In this document: in pieces, positions 8,468 to 17,400 of the stretch
Layout: the number at the start of each line of letters is the position of its first letter
How positions within the stretch are numbered: the stretch's first letter is position 1
Source of the DNA: Ignavibacteriota bacterium
GTDB lineage: Bacteria > Bacteroidota > Ignavibacteria > Tepidaquicellales > Tepidaquicellaceae
NCBI GenBank assembly: GCA_020437545.1
Contig: JAGQWH010000002.1
Location: 1-64,000 of the forward strand
Reading direction: 5' to 3'
Length of the DNA stretch: 64,000 nucleotides
Made by a program: the position numbers and the translations under genes
The notes under the pieces: model-generated
Told to the model about the DNA's origin: nothing
Seen by the model: only the letters and a program-made list of their open reading frames with translations
Database searches by the model: none

Positions 8468-8519
8468 AACAGGAAATTAAAAAAAAGAAATTTAGTATTA
8501 TATATATCAGATATTATAT

Positions 8520-10001
8520 ATGGATGAAAGTACATACAAAGTAACTAAAAATACCTGCAATTTTTGCCAGACACCGATAAAGAATGATAACGAGACATTT
8601 TTTTGTCCATCCTGTTCATCCCCTTATCATAAGGATTGCTGGATTGAAAATAAAGGGTGTGCGGTATACGGATGCGGTGAAAAGCTTGTAGGAGATGATG
8701 AATTTACATCTGTAAGAGAGGCAATCATAAATATTGAATATCTTATTAACAGAAATCAGTTTTCGGAAGCGATCTATGAATCCAAGCAATTACTTGCGAT
8801 TGACAGGAGAAACGCCGAGCTAAAAAATCTGTACAACAAGGCAGTATCACTGATCAACAATAAAATGAATCTGATGACAAGCGCAGACGAGGCTTTCGGA
8901 AAAAAGGATTATAAAGCTGCAGAAGTTTATTACAAGAATGTTCTGAAATATGCAGACGAAGTTGAAGCAAATTTTGTAAACACCCGCTTAGAAGTAGCCA
9001 AAGAAAAGATCCCGGAGCAAAACAGAAGAAGGATCTATCAGAATATACTCATCATCCTGATCATTATTGCAATAATAGGTGCAATCGGTTACATAGGTTA
9101 TTATACTTTTGTTCTCAAGGAAGACAGGGAATTTTCCGAACTCGTGAAGAGTGATAATGCTGCAGACCTTGAAACAACGGAAAAAATGATAAGTAATTAT
9201 GAAACGTTTTTAAGATCCTATCCAAACGGAAAAAACAAGGAAAAAGCATTAAGCCGGATAAATCAGTATTCTTATGAGATCTCTAAGAAATACTACAAGG
9301 ATGACTGGAGACTTGCTCTTAAATATTACAATAAAATATATTCCGGTATAGATTCTACTGAAGCAAAAAACCTTTTTAATAATATTTACAATACTGCTTA
9401 CAAGGAATACAGGGAAAAACTTGATAATGCAAAGAAACTTAATTCCAATAAAAAATACAGTGAGGCTTTAAATGAATTAAATAACGGAAAGCTTATACTT
9501 TCTACGTTTCCGGAAAATTTTATTTCAAGAGAAAATAATATATTATCGGAGAACATAGAGATCCTGAAAAGTAAGATCTCTTCTGTTATAAAATATAATA
9601 ATCTGGAAAGGGAAATAAGGGAGCAGGGTAAAGTACTGAGTAATATGTCTCCCGAAGGAGGAGCTGAAGCTGTCATGCTTTCTTTAAGTATAAAAAAAAA
9701 AGTTGAAACTGACATGTATATAGCTTTAAATAACATGAAGGAAAATCTTGTTGCGCTGAATACCAAACAAAAATACAGGGAAGGTCAGGAGCTGAACATC
9801 AGGTGTTATGCAGAGGGAAAGATAAGTTTATTTTATAAAGATGAAGAGCAAAGGTTTCCATTGTATACTTCTGCTGATGAAATAGATGCCGAAAACGGAC
9901 TGATCTCATCTTCCGAAAGAGATGCAATAAATGAAAGATTAAAAAATCTAAAGAACCAAAAAGACAAAATTGACAGTGTATTGAAGCTTAACCTGTTATA
10001 A
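8520..10001 (+). CDS. Membrane protein with N-terminal RING-like zinc finger and helical C-terminal domain
   Basis: Not a recognised named gene. Residues 13-52 hold eight metal-ligand candidates in cross-brace order (Cys13/Cys16, Cys29/Cys32, His37/Cys40, Cys47/Cys52), like the prokaryotic RING finger family. Residues 60-165 are helical with TPR-like pairs (AIYESKQLLAIDRRNAELK; AFGKKDYKAAEVYYKNVL). One transmembrane segment lies at about 176-197. The remaining 295 residues are charged and helical, again TPR- or coiled-coil-like, and would lie across the membrane. There is no signal peptide, so the zinc finger is probably cytoplasmic. Prokaryotic RING-like proteins are mostly uncharacterised, and no E2 or ubiquitin-like gene is nearby. 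Confidence 0.8.
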   Translation: MDESTYKVTKNTCNFCQTPIKNDNETFFCPSCSSPYHKDCWIENKGCAVYGCGEKLVGDDEFTSVREAIINIEYLINRNQFSEAIYESKQLLAIDRRNAELKNLYNKAVSLINNKMNLMTSADEAFGKKDYKAAEVYYKNVLKYADEVEANFVNTRLEVAKEKIPEQNRRRIYQNILIILIIIAIIGAIGYIGYYTFVLKEDREFSELVKSDNAADLETTEKMISNYETFLRSYPNGKNKEKALSRINQYSYEISKKYYKDDWRLALKYYNKIYSGIDSTEAKNLFNNIYNTAYKEYREKLDNAKKLNSNKKYSEALNELNNGKLILSTFPENFISRENNILSENIEILKSKISSVIKYNNLEREIREQGKVLSNMSPEGGAEAVMLSLSIKKKVETDMYIALNNMKENLVALNTKQKYREGQELNIRCYAEGKISLFYKDEEQRFPLYTSADEIDAENGLISSSERDAINERLKNLKNQKDKIDSVLKLNLL

Positions 10002-10185
10002 AGATTTTTTAAAAATACAGTGAAATAAATAAAATATTCATTCCGGTTAAAAAAACTAATAATTTATACAGAAACACGGCATAAAACTAAATTTGGATAA
10101 ATAATATTTTCCTTAAAAATTATATTGATTTAGTAACTTGAAATAGGTATTTTTATCTCTTTTCCCAAACTCTTATTGTTATATA

Positions 10186-10213
10186 TTGCGATATATTTTT
10201 GAGTGTAATTTTG
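10186..10213 (+). promoter_or_regulatory. Weak candidate promoter for the tRNA-Tyr/secE/rpo block
   Basis: TAATTTTG at 10206-10213 matches the Bacteroidota -7 consensus TANNTTTG. The nearest TTG (10186-10188) is 17 rather than 19 bases upstream. It lies 27 bases before tRNA-Tyr. The 238-base gap 10002-10239 is otherwise AT-rich with nothing further recognised. Confidence 0.3.
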
Positions 10214-10239
10214 GGAAGGTTAAATAAAGTAAGAATTCC

Positions 10240-10322
10240 GGGTAGGTAGCGAAGTGGTTAAACGCAACAGACTGTAAATCTGTCGACAAATGTCTTCGGA
10301 GGTTCGAATCCTTCCCTACCCA
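10240..10322 (+). tRNA. tRNA-Tyr (anticodon GTA)
   Basis: Cloverleaf with perfect acceptor GGGTAGG/CCTACCC, anticodon stem ACAGA/TCTGT enclosing CTGTAAA (anticodon GTA), and a long variable arm as in bacterial tRNA-Tyr (83 bases). The 3' CCA is not encoded. Confidence 0.95.
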
Positions 10323-10330
10323 CATAACTT

Positions 10331-10407
10331 AGTTAAAAGTTAAAAGTTAAAAGTTAAAAGTTAAAAGTTAAAAGTTAAAAGTTAAAAGTTAGTAGTTAGT
10401 AGTTAAG
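10331..10407. repeat. Heptamer tandem array (AGTTAAA type, 11 units)
   Basis: Eight perfect AGTTAAA units are followed by AGTTAGT twice and AGTTAAG once, between tRNA-Tyr and tRNA-Gly. The array would be part of the primary tRNA transcript if the tRNAs are co-transcribed. Confidence 0.97.
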
Positions 10408-10463
10408 AGTGATTTAGAGTTTTTTTAAAATGGATTTTAAGTTTAAAATTAAAGAAAGAGAAT

Positions 10464-10536
10464 GCGGGAGTAACTCAGTTGGTAGAGTCACAGCCTTCCA
10501 AGCTGTTGGTCGCGAGTTCGAGTCTCGTCTCCCGCT
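10464..10536 (+). tRNA. tRNA-Gly (anticodon TCC)
   Basis: Acceptor GCGGGAG/CTCCCGC, anticodon stem ACAGC/GCTGT with loop CTTCCAA (anticodon TCC), T-loop TTCGAGT. 73 bases, discriminator T, CCA not encoded. Confidence 0.95.
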
Positions 10537-10655
10537 CAAACGTAATAGCTGAATCCGGAAAATTTTCCAATAGTTAAGGAGGATTTGTATAAAAGAAACC
10601 GGTTAAGATTATTTCTTAAAGAGTTAATATGTTACAATTGGCTGGGAATTGATAA

Positions 10656-10728
<73 letters not shown>

Positions 10729-10855
10729 CAGAAACAAGAATTTTTATAAACTACAAGAAAGCAGAGTAATAAAATCATTTCAACAAATTCTTTATTATAC
10801 CCCTGGAAATCTGAGATCAGAATAGTTTAAATAATTTTAAATAATTAATATAGTC

Positions 10856-11029
10856 ATGGCAAAAGAAGGTTCAAGAGTAAAAATAAAATTAGTAAGCGTA
10901 GAAGGTCCTCATAAAGGTAAGTCGGTTTATGTATCTACGAAGAACAGAATAAATTCTAAGGAAAGATTAGAAATGAAGAAATACTGTAAGTGGACAAAGC
11001 AGCATGTATTACACCGTGAGTCTAAATAA
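10856..11029 (+). CDS. rpmG: Large ribosomal subunit protein bL33
   Basis: A 57-residue 50S protein, MAKEGSRVKIKLVSVEG at the start and KKYCKWTKQHVLHRESK at the end. Only one cysteine remains, so this is the zinc-independent (C-minus) form, which lacks the paired CxxC ligands. It lies between tRNA-Thr and tRNA-Trp. In many Bacteroidota this slot also contains tuf, which is absent here. Confidence 0.93.
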   Translation: MAKEGSRVKIKLVSVEGPHKGKSVYVSTKNRINSKERLEMKKYCKWTKQHVLHRESK

Positions 11030-11048
11030 GAAAGTTATAAATAGACAT

Positions 11049-11121
11049 GCGGGTGTAGCTCAATTGGTAGAGTAGCGGTCTCCAAAACCGTTGGTTGGGG
11101 GTTCGAGTCCCTCCTCCCGTG
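11049..11121 (+). tRNA. tRNA-Trp (anticodon CCA)
   Basis: Anticodon stem GCGGT/ACCGT with loop CTCCAAA gives anticodon CCA. D-arm and T-arm (GGGGG TTCGAGT CCCTC) are normal, discriminator G as expected for Trp. The acceptor has a G1-T72 wobble and a T6-T67 mismatch. CCA is not encoded. It lies 21 bases before secE, the classic arrangement. Confidence 0.93.
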
Positions 11122-11142
11122 CATCAGAAAACTAAACCTTTT

Positions 11143-11325
11143 ATGAAAGATAAGATAATAAATTTTTTTGAGGACATTTACAAAGAGATGAAAAAAGTGT
11201 CCTGGCCAAAGAAAGAAGAATTAATAGATTCCACCAAGGTGGTAGTTATTACAATGTTAATAACTTCGGTTATAGTATATATAATAGATAAAGGAATAAG
11301 TGAATTATTAAAAGCAATATTTTAG
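11143..11325 (+). CDS. secE: Protein translocase subunit SecE
   Basis: Essential small subunit of the SecYEG channel. The 60-residue product begins MKDKIINFFEDIYKEMKKVSWPKKEEL, containing the family signature KKVSWPKKEEL, then one transmembrane helix (about 34-53). The reading frame is open further upstream to 11095, but that would run through the 3' end of tRNA-Trp, so the ATG at 11143 is taken as the start. nusG follows after 13 bases. Confidence 0.95.
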   Translation: MKDKIINFFEDIYKEMKKVSWPKKEELIDSTKVVVITMLITSVIVYIIDKGISELLKAIF

Positions 11326-11338
11326 ATAATCAGTAAAA

Positions 11339-12073
11339 ATGACAAACGAAAATAAAAAAACAGAACCTGAAGAATTGGAAGAAAAGATGGGAGATAATAC
11401 GGAAGAAACTCTTGAAGTAACCGAAGTTGCAGAATCTGATCCAATTGATTCTCCGGATGAAAATTCAGGAAACAAGGAATCGGATAAACCGGCAGAAGAA
11501 TCTGCTGAAGAGGAAGAAGATGAAAATTTCAAGTGGTATGCGGTAAGGATAATTTCCGGTCATGAGAATAAGGTAAAAGCTTTTCTTGATAATGAGATCC
11601 GGAATGAAAATATGGGACATAAGATCAGGAATGTACTTATTCCTCTGGAAAAAATTTATGAAGTAAAAGGCGGAAAGAAAAAGGTAAAATCAAAGAATTT
11701 TTTACCCGGATATATTCTTATAGAAGCAGATCTGGATGATAAGATCAGGGATTTTATTTCAAAGACACCATCTATTATAAATATGGTTGGGTCGAAAAGC
11801 ATAAAAGGCAAACGACTAGAGCCGATCTCATTGAAGTCGTCAGAAGTAAAGAGGATCAAAGCGATATTGAATGAAGAAGGTGATGATAAAAAGCTTGATA
11901 TACAGTTGAATGTAGGTGATCCGGTAAAAGTAACAAGCGGACCGTTCAACAATTTCAGCGGAAATATTCTTGAGGTAAATCTTGAAAAGCTCAAGGTAAA
12001 AGTAATGGTAAGTATATTCGGAAGAAAGACTCCTATAGAACTTGAATTAACACAAATAGAAAAAGAAAAATAA
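11339..12073 (+). CDS. nusG: Transcription termination/antitermination factor NusG with acidic N-terminal extension
   Basis: Binds RNA polymerase and couples it to ribosomes or Rho. The NGN domain begins at FKWYAVRIISGHENKV (about residue 64) and the KOW domain spans about 188-240 (VGDPVKVTSGPFNNFSG). Residues 1-63 are an unusual acidic, low-complexity extension rich in Glu, Asp and Ser, making the protein 244 residues against about 180 in E. coli. The start ATG at 11339 lies 13 bases after secE. The NGN linker is lineage-specific but uninterrupted. Confidence 0.95.
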   Translation: MTNENKKTEPEELEEKMGDNTEETLEVTEVAESDPIDSPDENSGNKESDKPAEESAEEEEDENFKWYAVRIISGHENKVKAFLDNEIRNENMGHKIRNVLIPLEKIYEVKGGKKKVKSKNFLPGYILIEADLDDKIRDFISKTPSIINMVGSKSIKGKRLEPISLKSSEVKRIKAILNEEGDDKKLDIQLNVGDPVKVTSGPFNNFSGNILEVNLEKLKVKVMVSIFGRKTPIELELTQIEKEK

Positions 12074-12096
12074 ATTAATTATAATATTTTTAAACA

Positions 12097-12522
12097 ATGG
12101 CAAAGAAGATAACAGGTTTTATAAAATTACAGATTCCCGCAGGTTCAGCTACTATGGCTCCTCCTGTAGGTCCGGCTCTCGGACAAAGAGGCGTAAACGG
12201 AATGGAATTCTGTAAACAATTTAATGCAAGAACTCAGGATAAAAAAGGTTTGATCATTCCGGTAGTGATCACGGTGTTTTCGGATAAATCATTTACTTTT
12301 ATTACTAAAACCCCACCTGCAGCGGTGTTGCTAATTAAAGCCACAGGTATTGAAAAAGGATCCGGAGTTCCGAATAAAACAAAAGTCGGTAAGGTTACAA
12401 AAAAGCAGTTACGTGAAATAGCTGAAACCAAAATGCCGGATCTTAATGTGCATGATGTAGAGGCAGCAATGAGAATGATAGCGGGAACAGCAAGAAGTAT
12501 GGGACTGACCGTAGAAAACTGA
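12097..12522 (+). CDS. rplK: Large ribosomal subunit protein uL11
   Basis: Forms the GTPase-associated centre of the 50S subunit. At 141 residues it is full length, with the proline-rich N-terminus [20 protein letters not shown] and the C-terminal rRNA-binding helix ending [11 protein letters not shown]. It is part of the conserved nusG-rplK-rplA-rplJ-rplL-rpoB-rpoC order. Confidence 0.98.
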   Translation: MAKKITGFIKLQIPAGSATMAPPVGPALGQRGVNGMEFCKQFNARTQDKKGLIIPVVITVFSDKSFTFITKTPPAAVLLIKATGIEKGSGVPNKTKVGKVTKKQLREIAETKMPDLNVHDVEAAMRMIAGTARSMGLTVEN

Positions 12523-12600
12523 TATTAAATTCCGGTTAAAAACCGAAGAGGTATTTTAGAAGAGATATTTTAAAAGCGAAATTTTAAAAGAAATTTTAAT

Positions 12601-13305
12601 ATGAAATTAACTAAAAAGCAAAAAGAGAACAGCAAGAAAATTGATGTTACAAAAGAATATGGTTTATCAGAAGCAGTTGCAGAGTTAAAGAAAGCAAAGG
12701 CAGCTAAGTTTGATGAATCCGTTGATATTGCAATGAGACTGGGAGTAGATCCTAAGCATGCAGATCAGGTAGTAAGAGGAACTGTTTCACTTCCTCACGG
12801 AACAGGAAAGACAGTGAGAGTCCTTGTAATTGCAAAACCTGAAAAGCACGATGAGGCAAGAGAAGCCGGTGCTGATCATGTCGGATTTGATGATTATATA
12901 AAGAAGATCCAGGATGGGTGGACTGATATTGATGTTATCATTGCTTCTCCTGATACTATGAGTGAATTAGGAAAGATAGGAAAAGTTCTTGGACCAAGAG
13001 GTTTGATGCCAAATCCAAAAAGCGGAACAGTCACTCCGAATGTAGGTCAGGCAGTAAAGGAAGTCAAAGCAGGTAAGATCGATTTCAGAGTTGATAAGAC
13101 AGGAATAGTGCATTCGACGGTAGGAAAGCTTTCATTTGATGAAAATATGCTTAAAGCAAATATACTGGCATTTATCAATACAATTTTAAAACTCAAACCG
13201 GCAGCATCCAAAGGAACGTATGTAAAGAGCATAACGATCTCTTCGACGATGGGACCGGGAGTTAAACTGGATAAAAGTGTTTCTGCAATAAAAACCGCAG
13301 CATAA
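12601..13305 (+). CDS. rplA: Large ribosomal subunit protein uL1
   Basis: 50S protein of the L1 stalk and, in many bacteria, a repressor of the rplK-rplA message. The 234-residue product has the family signature [19 protein letters not shown] at about 125-144 and the two-domain layout. It starts 78 bases after rplK. Confidence 0.98.
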   Translation: MKLTKKQKENSKKIDVTKEYGLSEAVAELKKAKAAKFDESVDIAMRLGVDPKHADQVVRGTVSLPHGTGKTVRVLVIAKPEKHDEAREAGADHVGFDDYIKKIQDGWTDIDVIIASPDTMSELGKIGKVLGPRGLMPNPKSGTVTPNVGQAVKEVKAGKIDFRVDKTGIVHSTVGKLSFDENMLKANILAFINTILKLKPAASKGTYVKSITISSTMGPGVKLDKSVSAIKTAA

Positions 13306-13355
13306 TTTAATTTATACAATTTTACGCACTCGAAATACAGTAATAAAAAATCAGC

Positions 13356-13377
13356 TTGCCCCGCTTCAGGCAGGCAA
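13356..13377. other. Small inverted repeat in the rplA-rplJ gap
   Basis: TTGCC (13356-13360) and GGCAA (13373-13377) flank a GC-rich stretch in an otherwise AT-rich 108-base gap. In many bacteria the L10 leader, the site of autoregulation by L10(L12)4, lies here. This hairpin is small and its GC-rich snippet resembles dispersed intergenic elements, so a role as an L10 leader is uncertain. Confidence 0.35.
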
Positions 13378-13413
13378 ATTTAATTCGAACCATTAATTTA
13401 TAAACAGACATAA

Positions 13414-13947
13414 ATGAATAAAGAACAAAAAGCAGAGTCAGTCAGGGAGATCAAGGAATTGATCGAATCTTCCGAGGCTATGTATTTCACTGATTTTGCG
13501 GGATTGACTGTGGAAGAAGTAAATGAGCTCAGACAGGATTTTTATAAATCCGATCTAAAGTATAAGGTTGTAAAAAATACACTTACATCCAGAGCTTTAA
13601 AAGAATCGGAGAAATATTCATCTCATCTGGAAAAGCTTGATGAAATACTTCACGGTCCTACAAGTATTGTATTTGCATACAAAAATCCTGTAGCACCTGC
13701 AAAGATACTGAAAAAATTTGCCGATAAATTAGACAGACCAAAGCTAAAGCTGGCAATAGTTGAGAATGAGGTTTATGATTCCAAACAGCTGAATACTCTG
13801 GCTTCATTGCCGTCTAAAGAAGAGATCATTTCTTCAATTCTGGGATCGCTTGATTCACCAGCATCCGGAATAGTTGGATCTATCAATGCGACAATGAGAG
13901 ATCTTTTCAGTGTAATAGAAGAAGTCGGCAGAAAAAATGCCGCTTAA
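13414..13947 (+). CDS. rplJ: Large ribosomal subunit protein uL10
   Basis: Stalk base protein that anchors L7/L12 dimers. The 177-residue product begins MNKEQKAESVREIKELIESS and has the conserved MYFTDFAGLTVEEVNELR and VKNTLTSRAL segments, with a C-terminal helix for L12 binding. rplL follows 49 bases later. Confidence 0.97.
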   Translation: MNKEQKAESVREIKELIESSEAMYFTDFAGLTVEEVNELRQDFYKSDLKYKVVKNTLTSRALKESEKYSSHLEKLDEILHGPTSIVFAYKNPVAPAKILKKFADKLDRPKLKLAIVENEVYDSKQLNTLASLPSKEEIISSILGSLDSPASGIVGSINATMRDLFSVIEEVGRKNAA

Positions 13948-13996
13948 ACTAAAAGAAACTTTTTTATAAAAATTTAACTTAATAAGGAATAAAAAA

Positions 13997-14371
13997 ATGT
14001 CAGTACAGGAAATAGCAGATCAAATCGGAGAGTTAACATTAACACAGGCATCCGAATTAAAAAAAATACTGGAAGATAAATTTGGTGTAACAGCAGCAGC
14101 ACCTGTCATGATGGCAGGCGGAGCACCAGCAGGCGGAGCAGCAGCTCCTGCAGAAGAGCAAACTGAATTTACAGTCATACTTGCTGAAGCAGGTTCACAG
14201 AAGATCAATGTGATCAAAGCTGTGAAGAATGCAACAGGTCTTGGATTAACAGAGGCAAAAGGGCTTGTAGAAAGCGCTCCTAAGCCAATTAAAGAGAATG
14301 TTTCAAAAGCAGATGCAGAAAAACTGAAAGCTGAATTAGAAGCAGCCGGTGCAAAAGTAGAATTGAAATAA
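13997..14371 (+). CDS. rplL: Large ribosomal subunit protein bL12 (L7/L12)
   Basis: Stalk protein that recruits translation GTPases. At 124 residues it shows the N-terminal dimerisation helix, an Ala/Gly/Pro-rich hinge (about 34-55) and the C-terminal domain with [20 protein letters not shown]. An AAGGAATAAAAAA stretch precedes the ATG, one of the few purine-rich sites that resemble a ribosome binding site. Confidence 0.98.
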   Translation: MSVQEIADQIGELTLTQASELKKILEDKFGVTAAAPVMMAGGAPAGGAAAPAEEQTEFTVILAEAGSQKINVIKAVKNATGLGLTEAKGLVESAPKPIKENVSKADAEKLKAELEAAGAKVELK

Positions 14372-14432
14372 TTCTTTTTAAAACAAATCTAAAAATCATC
14401 TTTACAATAAATATATTTTTTAAATATTAATT

Positions 14433-14460
14433 AGTCCCGGCAATATTATCAGCCGGGATT
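14433..14460 (+). promoter_or_regulatory. Hairpin in the rplL-rpoB gap (possible attenuator)
   Basis: TCCCGGC (14435-14441) pairs perfectly with GCCGGGA (14452-14458), extended by two weaker pairs, around a ten-base loop. No T-run follows, so it is not a complete intrinsic terminator. Its position matches the partial terminator that lowers rpoBC transcription relative to ribosomal proteins in E. coli, or it could be an RNA-processing site. Confidence 0.55.
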
Positions 14461-14486
14461 AGTTATTAAAATTCCTGAGGTAAAAA

Positions 14487-17400
14487 TTGGAAAAAAAAGA
14501 AGTCGATTTAAAATTAAAACCTATAAGCAGTAAGAACAAAAGGTTAACATTTGCAAAAACTTCGATCACACATGATCCGCCGGATCTCCTCAATGTTCAG
14601 ATTCAGTCATATATAGATTTTTTGCAGGAAGATGTTCCTGCAAGCAGAAGGAAGTCACAGGGACTGCAGAAGGTCTTTGAAGATAACTTTCCTATTTCTG
14701 ATTCGAGAGAGACGGCAATACTTGAATTCGTTGATTATTATCTGGAGAAACCGCACTATTCGGTTATTGAATGCCAGGAGCAGGGGCTTACTTACGCTGT
14801 CCAGGTAAAAGCTAGACTAAGACTTTCCACTAAGCCGAATGCGGCAGCAAAAGAATACAATTATACTATAGAAAATGATGTTTATCTTGGAAACCTGCCG
14901 TATATGACACCGAGAGGCAGTTTTATTATTAATGGCGCAGAGCGTGCCATAGTAAGTCAGCTGCACAGATCTCCGGGAGTAGTTTTCAGTGAATCCATTC
15001 ACGCAAACGGAACAAAATTATATTCAGCCAGAGTGATACCTTTCAGAGGTTCTTGGGTTGAATTCACTACTGATATCAACAATTTATTATACGCATATAT
15101 TGACAGAAAAAAGAAATTCTATTTCTCTACACTGTTAAGAGCTTTAGGATTAAATGAACATGTTCAGATGCTTGAGTTATTTGGTTTAGTCGAAAATGTA
15201 AAATTAACAGATAAGAATTATCTTGATTTTGTAGGCAGAAGAGTACTTGAAAAAGTGATCAACAAAGAAACCGGTGATGATCTTGAGATTGAAGAGAATA
15301 CTATACTGACAGATGAGATGCTTGCGAAGATAGTTTCTTCAGGTATGAAAGAGCTTAATCTTCTGAAAAGCAATCCGACTGACGGTGAAGAGATAATTTA
15401 TAACACCATAATAAGTGAAGAAGACGAAAGCAATATATTGCTGGAAAAGACACCTGTTGAGTTAACTCCTAAAGATAAGAAAGCCGCTGCAGCTCTGGCG
15501 GAATCTGAAGCAGAGAATGCAAGAAGCTATATTGAGAAATTATTTTTCAACACAAAAAAATATGATCTTGGAAATGTCGGAAGATACAAGATCAATTATA
15601 AACTGGATACAAAGATCGATCCGCATATTACGATTCTGACACAGGAAGATATAGTTCATATCATTAACTATATGAGAGATCTTGTAGACGGAAATAAAGA
15701 AGTTGATGATATTGATCACCTTGGTAACAGAAGAGTCCGAACAGTTAACGAACAGTTATCTGCACAGTTTTCATTAGGACTTTCAAGAATGTCAAGAACG
15801 ATCAGAGACAAGATGAGTATTCATGACGAAGAGAATCTGGTGCCTTCAAAACTGATCAGTGCAAGACCAATTACAAGTGCGTTGTCTTCATTCTTCGGAA
15901 CGAGTCAGTTGTCACAGTTCATGGATCAGACAAACCCTCTTGCCGAGATGACACACAAGAGAAGGATCAGTGCTTTAGGACCTGGCGGACTTTCAAGAGA
16001 AAGAGCCGGATTTGAAGTAAGAGACGTTCACTATACTCATTACGGCAGATTATGTCCTATTGAAACACCTGAGGGACCAAACATTGGTTTGATCTCGTCA
16101 TTGTGTATTCATTCAAGAATAAATGAACTTGGATTCATAGAAACACCTTACAGAAAAGTTGAAAATGGAAGAGTCACAGATAAAATTGAATATTTGTCAG
16201 CAGAAAAAGAAAACTTTTTCAGAATAGCGCAGGCAAATGCACCGGTTGATGAGAAAGGATATTTTGAGAATGAAAGAATAAAAGGAAGATTCAAAGGTGA
16301 CTTTCCGTTATTCAAGGCAGATGAAATAGATTATATGGATGTGGCTACGAATCAGATCGTATCTGCAGCAGCAGCTTTAATTCCATTCCTTGAGCATGAT
16401 GATGCAAACAGAGCACTGATGGGAAGTAATATGCAGCGTCAGGCGGTTCCGCTTTTAAGACCGGAGTCACCTGTAGTAGGTACAGGATTTGAAGAGATAG
16501 TTGCCAGAGATTCAAGAACCATGCTTGCAGCTGAAGCTGACGGAGTGGTAGAATATGTATCAGGAGATAAGATCATTGTTAAATATAATATCAAGGAAGA
16601 TTCTGACGAGAGTTTACTGACTTTTACTGACAGAAAATTAGTTGAATACAATCTTGTTAAATTCCTCAGAACCAATCAGGATACTTCGATCAATCAGAGA
16701 CCAATTGTAACTGAAGGTCAGAAGATCAAGAAAGGTGACATTTTAGCTGACGGATCTTCAACTCAGCTTGGTGAACTTGCACTTGGACGAAATGTACTTG
16801 TTGCATTTATGCCGTGGAGAGGATATAACTTTGAGGATGCTATTATTATCAGTGAGAAACTTGTAGCGGATGATGTATATACTTCTATCCATATTGAAGA
16901 ATTCAGTCTTGAGGTCAGGGATACGAAAAGAGGTGAAGAAGAATTAACCAAAGAGATCCCGAATGTAAGTGAAGAAGCTACTAAGGATCTTGATGAGAAC
17001 GGAATTGTAAGGATAGGTGCAGAGGTCAGAGAAAATGATATTCTTATCGGAAAAGTCACTCCAAAAGGAGAGACCGAACCGACACCTGAAGAAAAATTAC
17101 TCAGAGCTATTTTCGGAGATAAGGCAGGTGATGTAAAAGATGCATCTCTAAAAGCTACACCGGGATTAAAAGGTATAGTCATCAATAAAAAATTATTCTC
17201 AAGGAAAACAAGAGACACTGAGAGTAAGAGAGATGAAAAGAGAAAGATAGATAAATATGAAGCCGAAAGAAAGAAAGAGATCAAAGATCTTAATCACAAG
17301 ATCGCTGAAAAATTTGATATACTTCTTACGGGTAAAGGATCCAAAGGATTAAAAGACAAAAAAGGAAATTTCATAATAAAGAGCGGTGCAACATTTAAGA

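Noticed and set aside
11095-11142. Upstream extension of secE to an earlier in-frame start
   Set aside because: It would be encoded by the 3' half of tRNA-Trp; the ATG at 11143 gives the normal SecE N-terminus.
16763-17284. Long minus-strand open frame inside rpoB
   Set aside because: Lies entirely opposite a certain gene and has the Ser/Leu/Ile-rich composition typical of antisense shadows.
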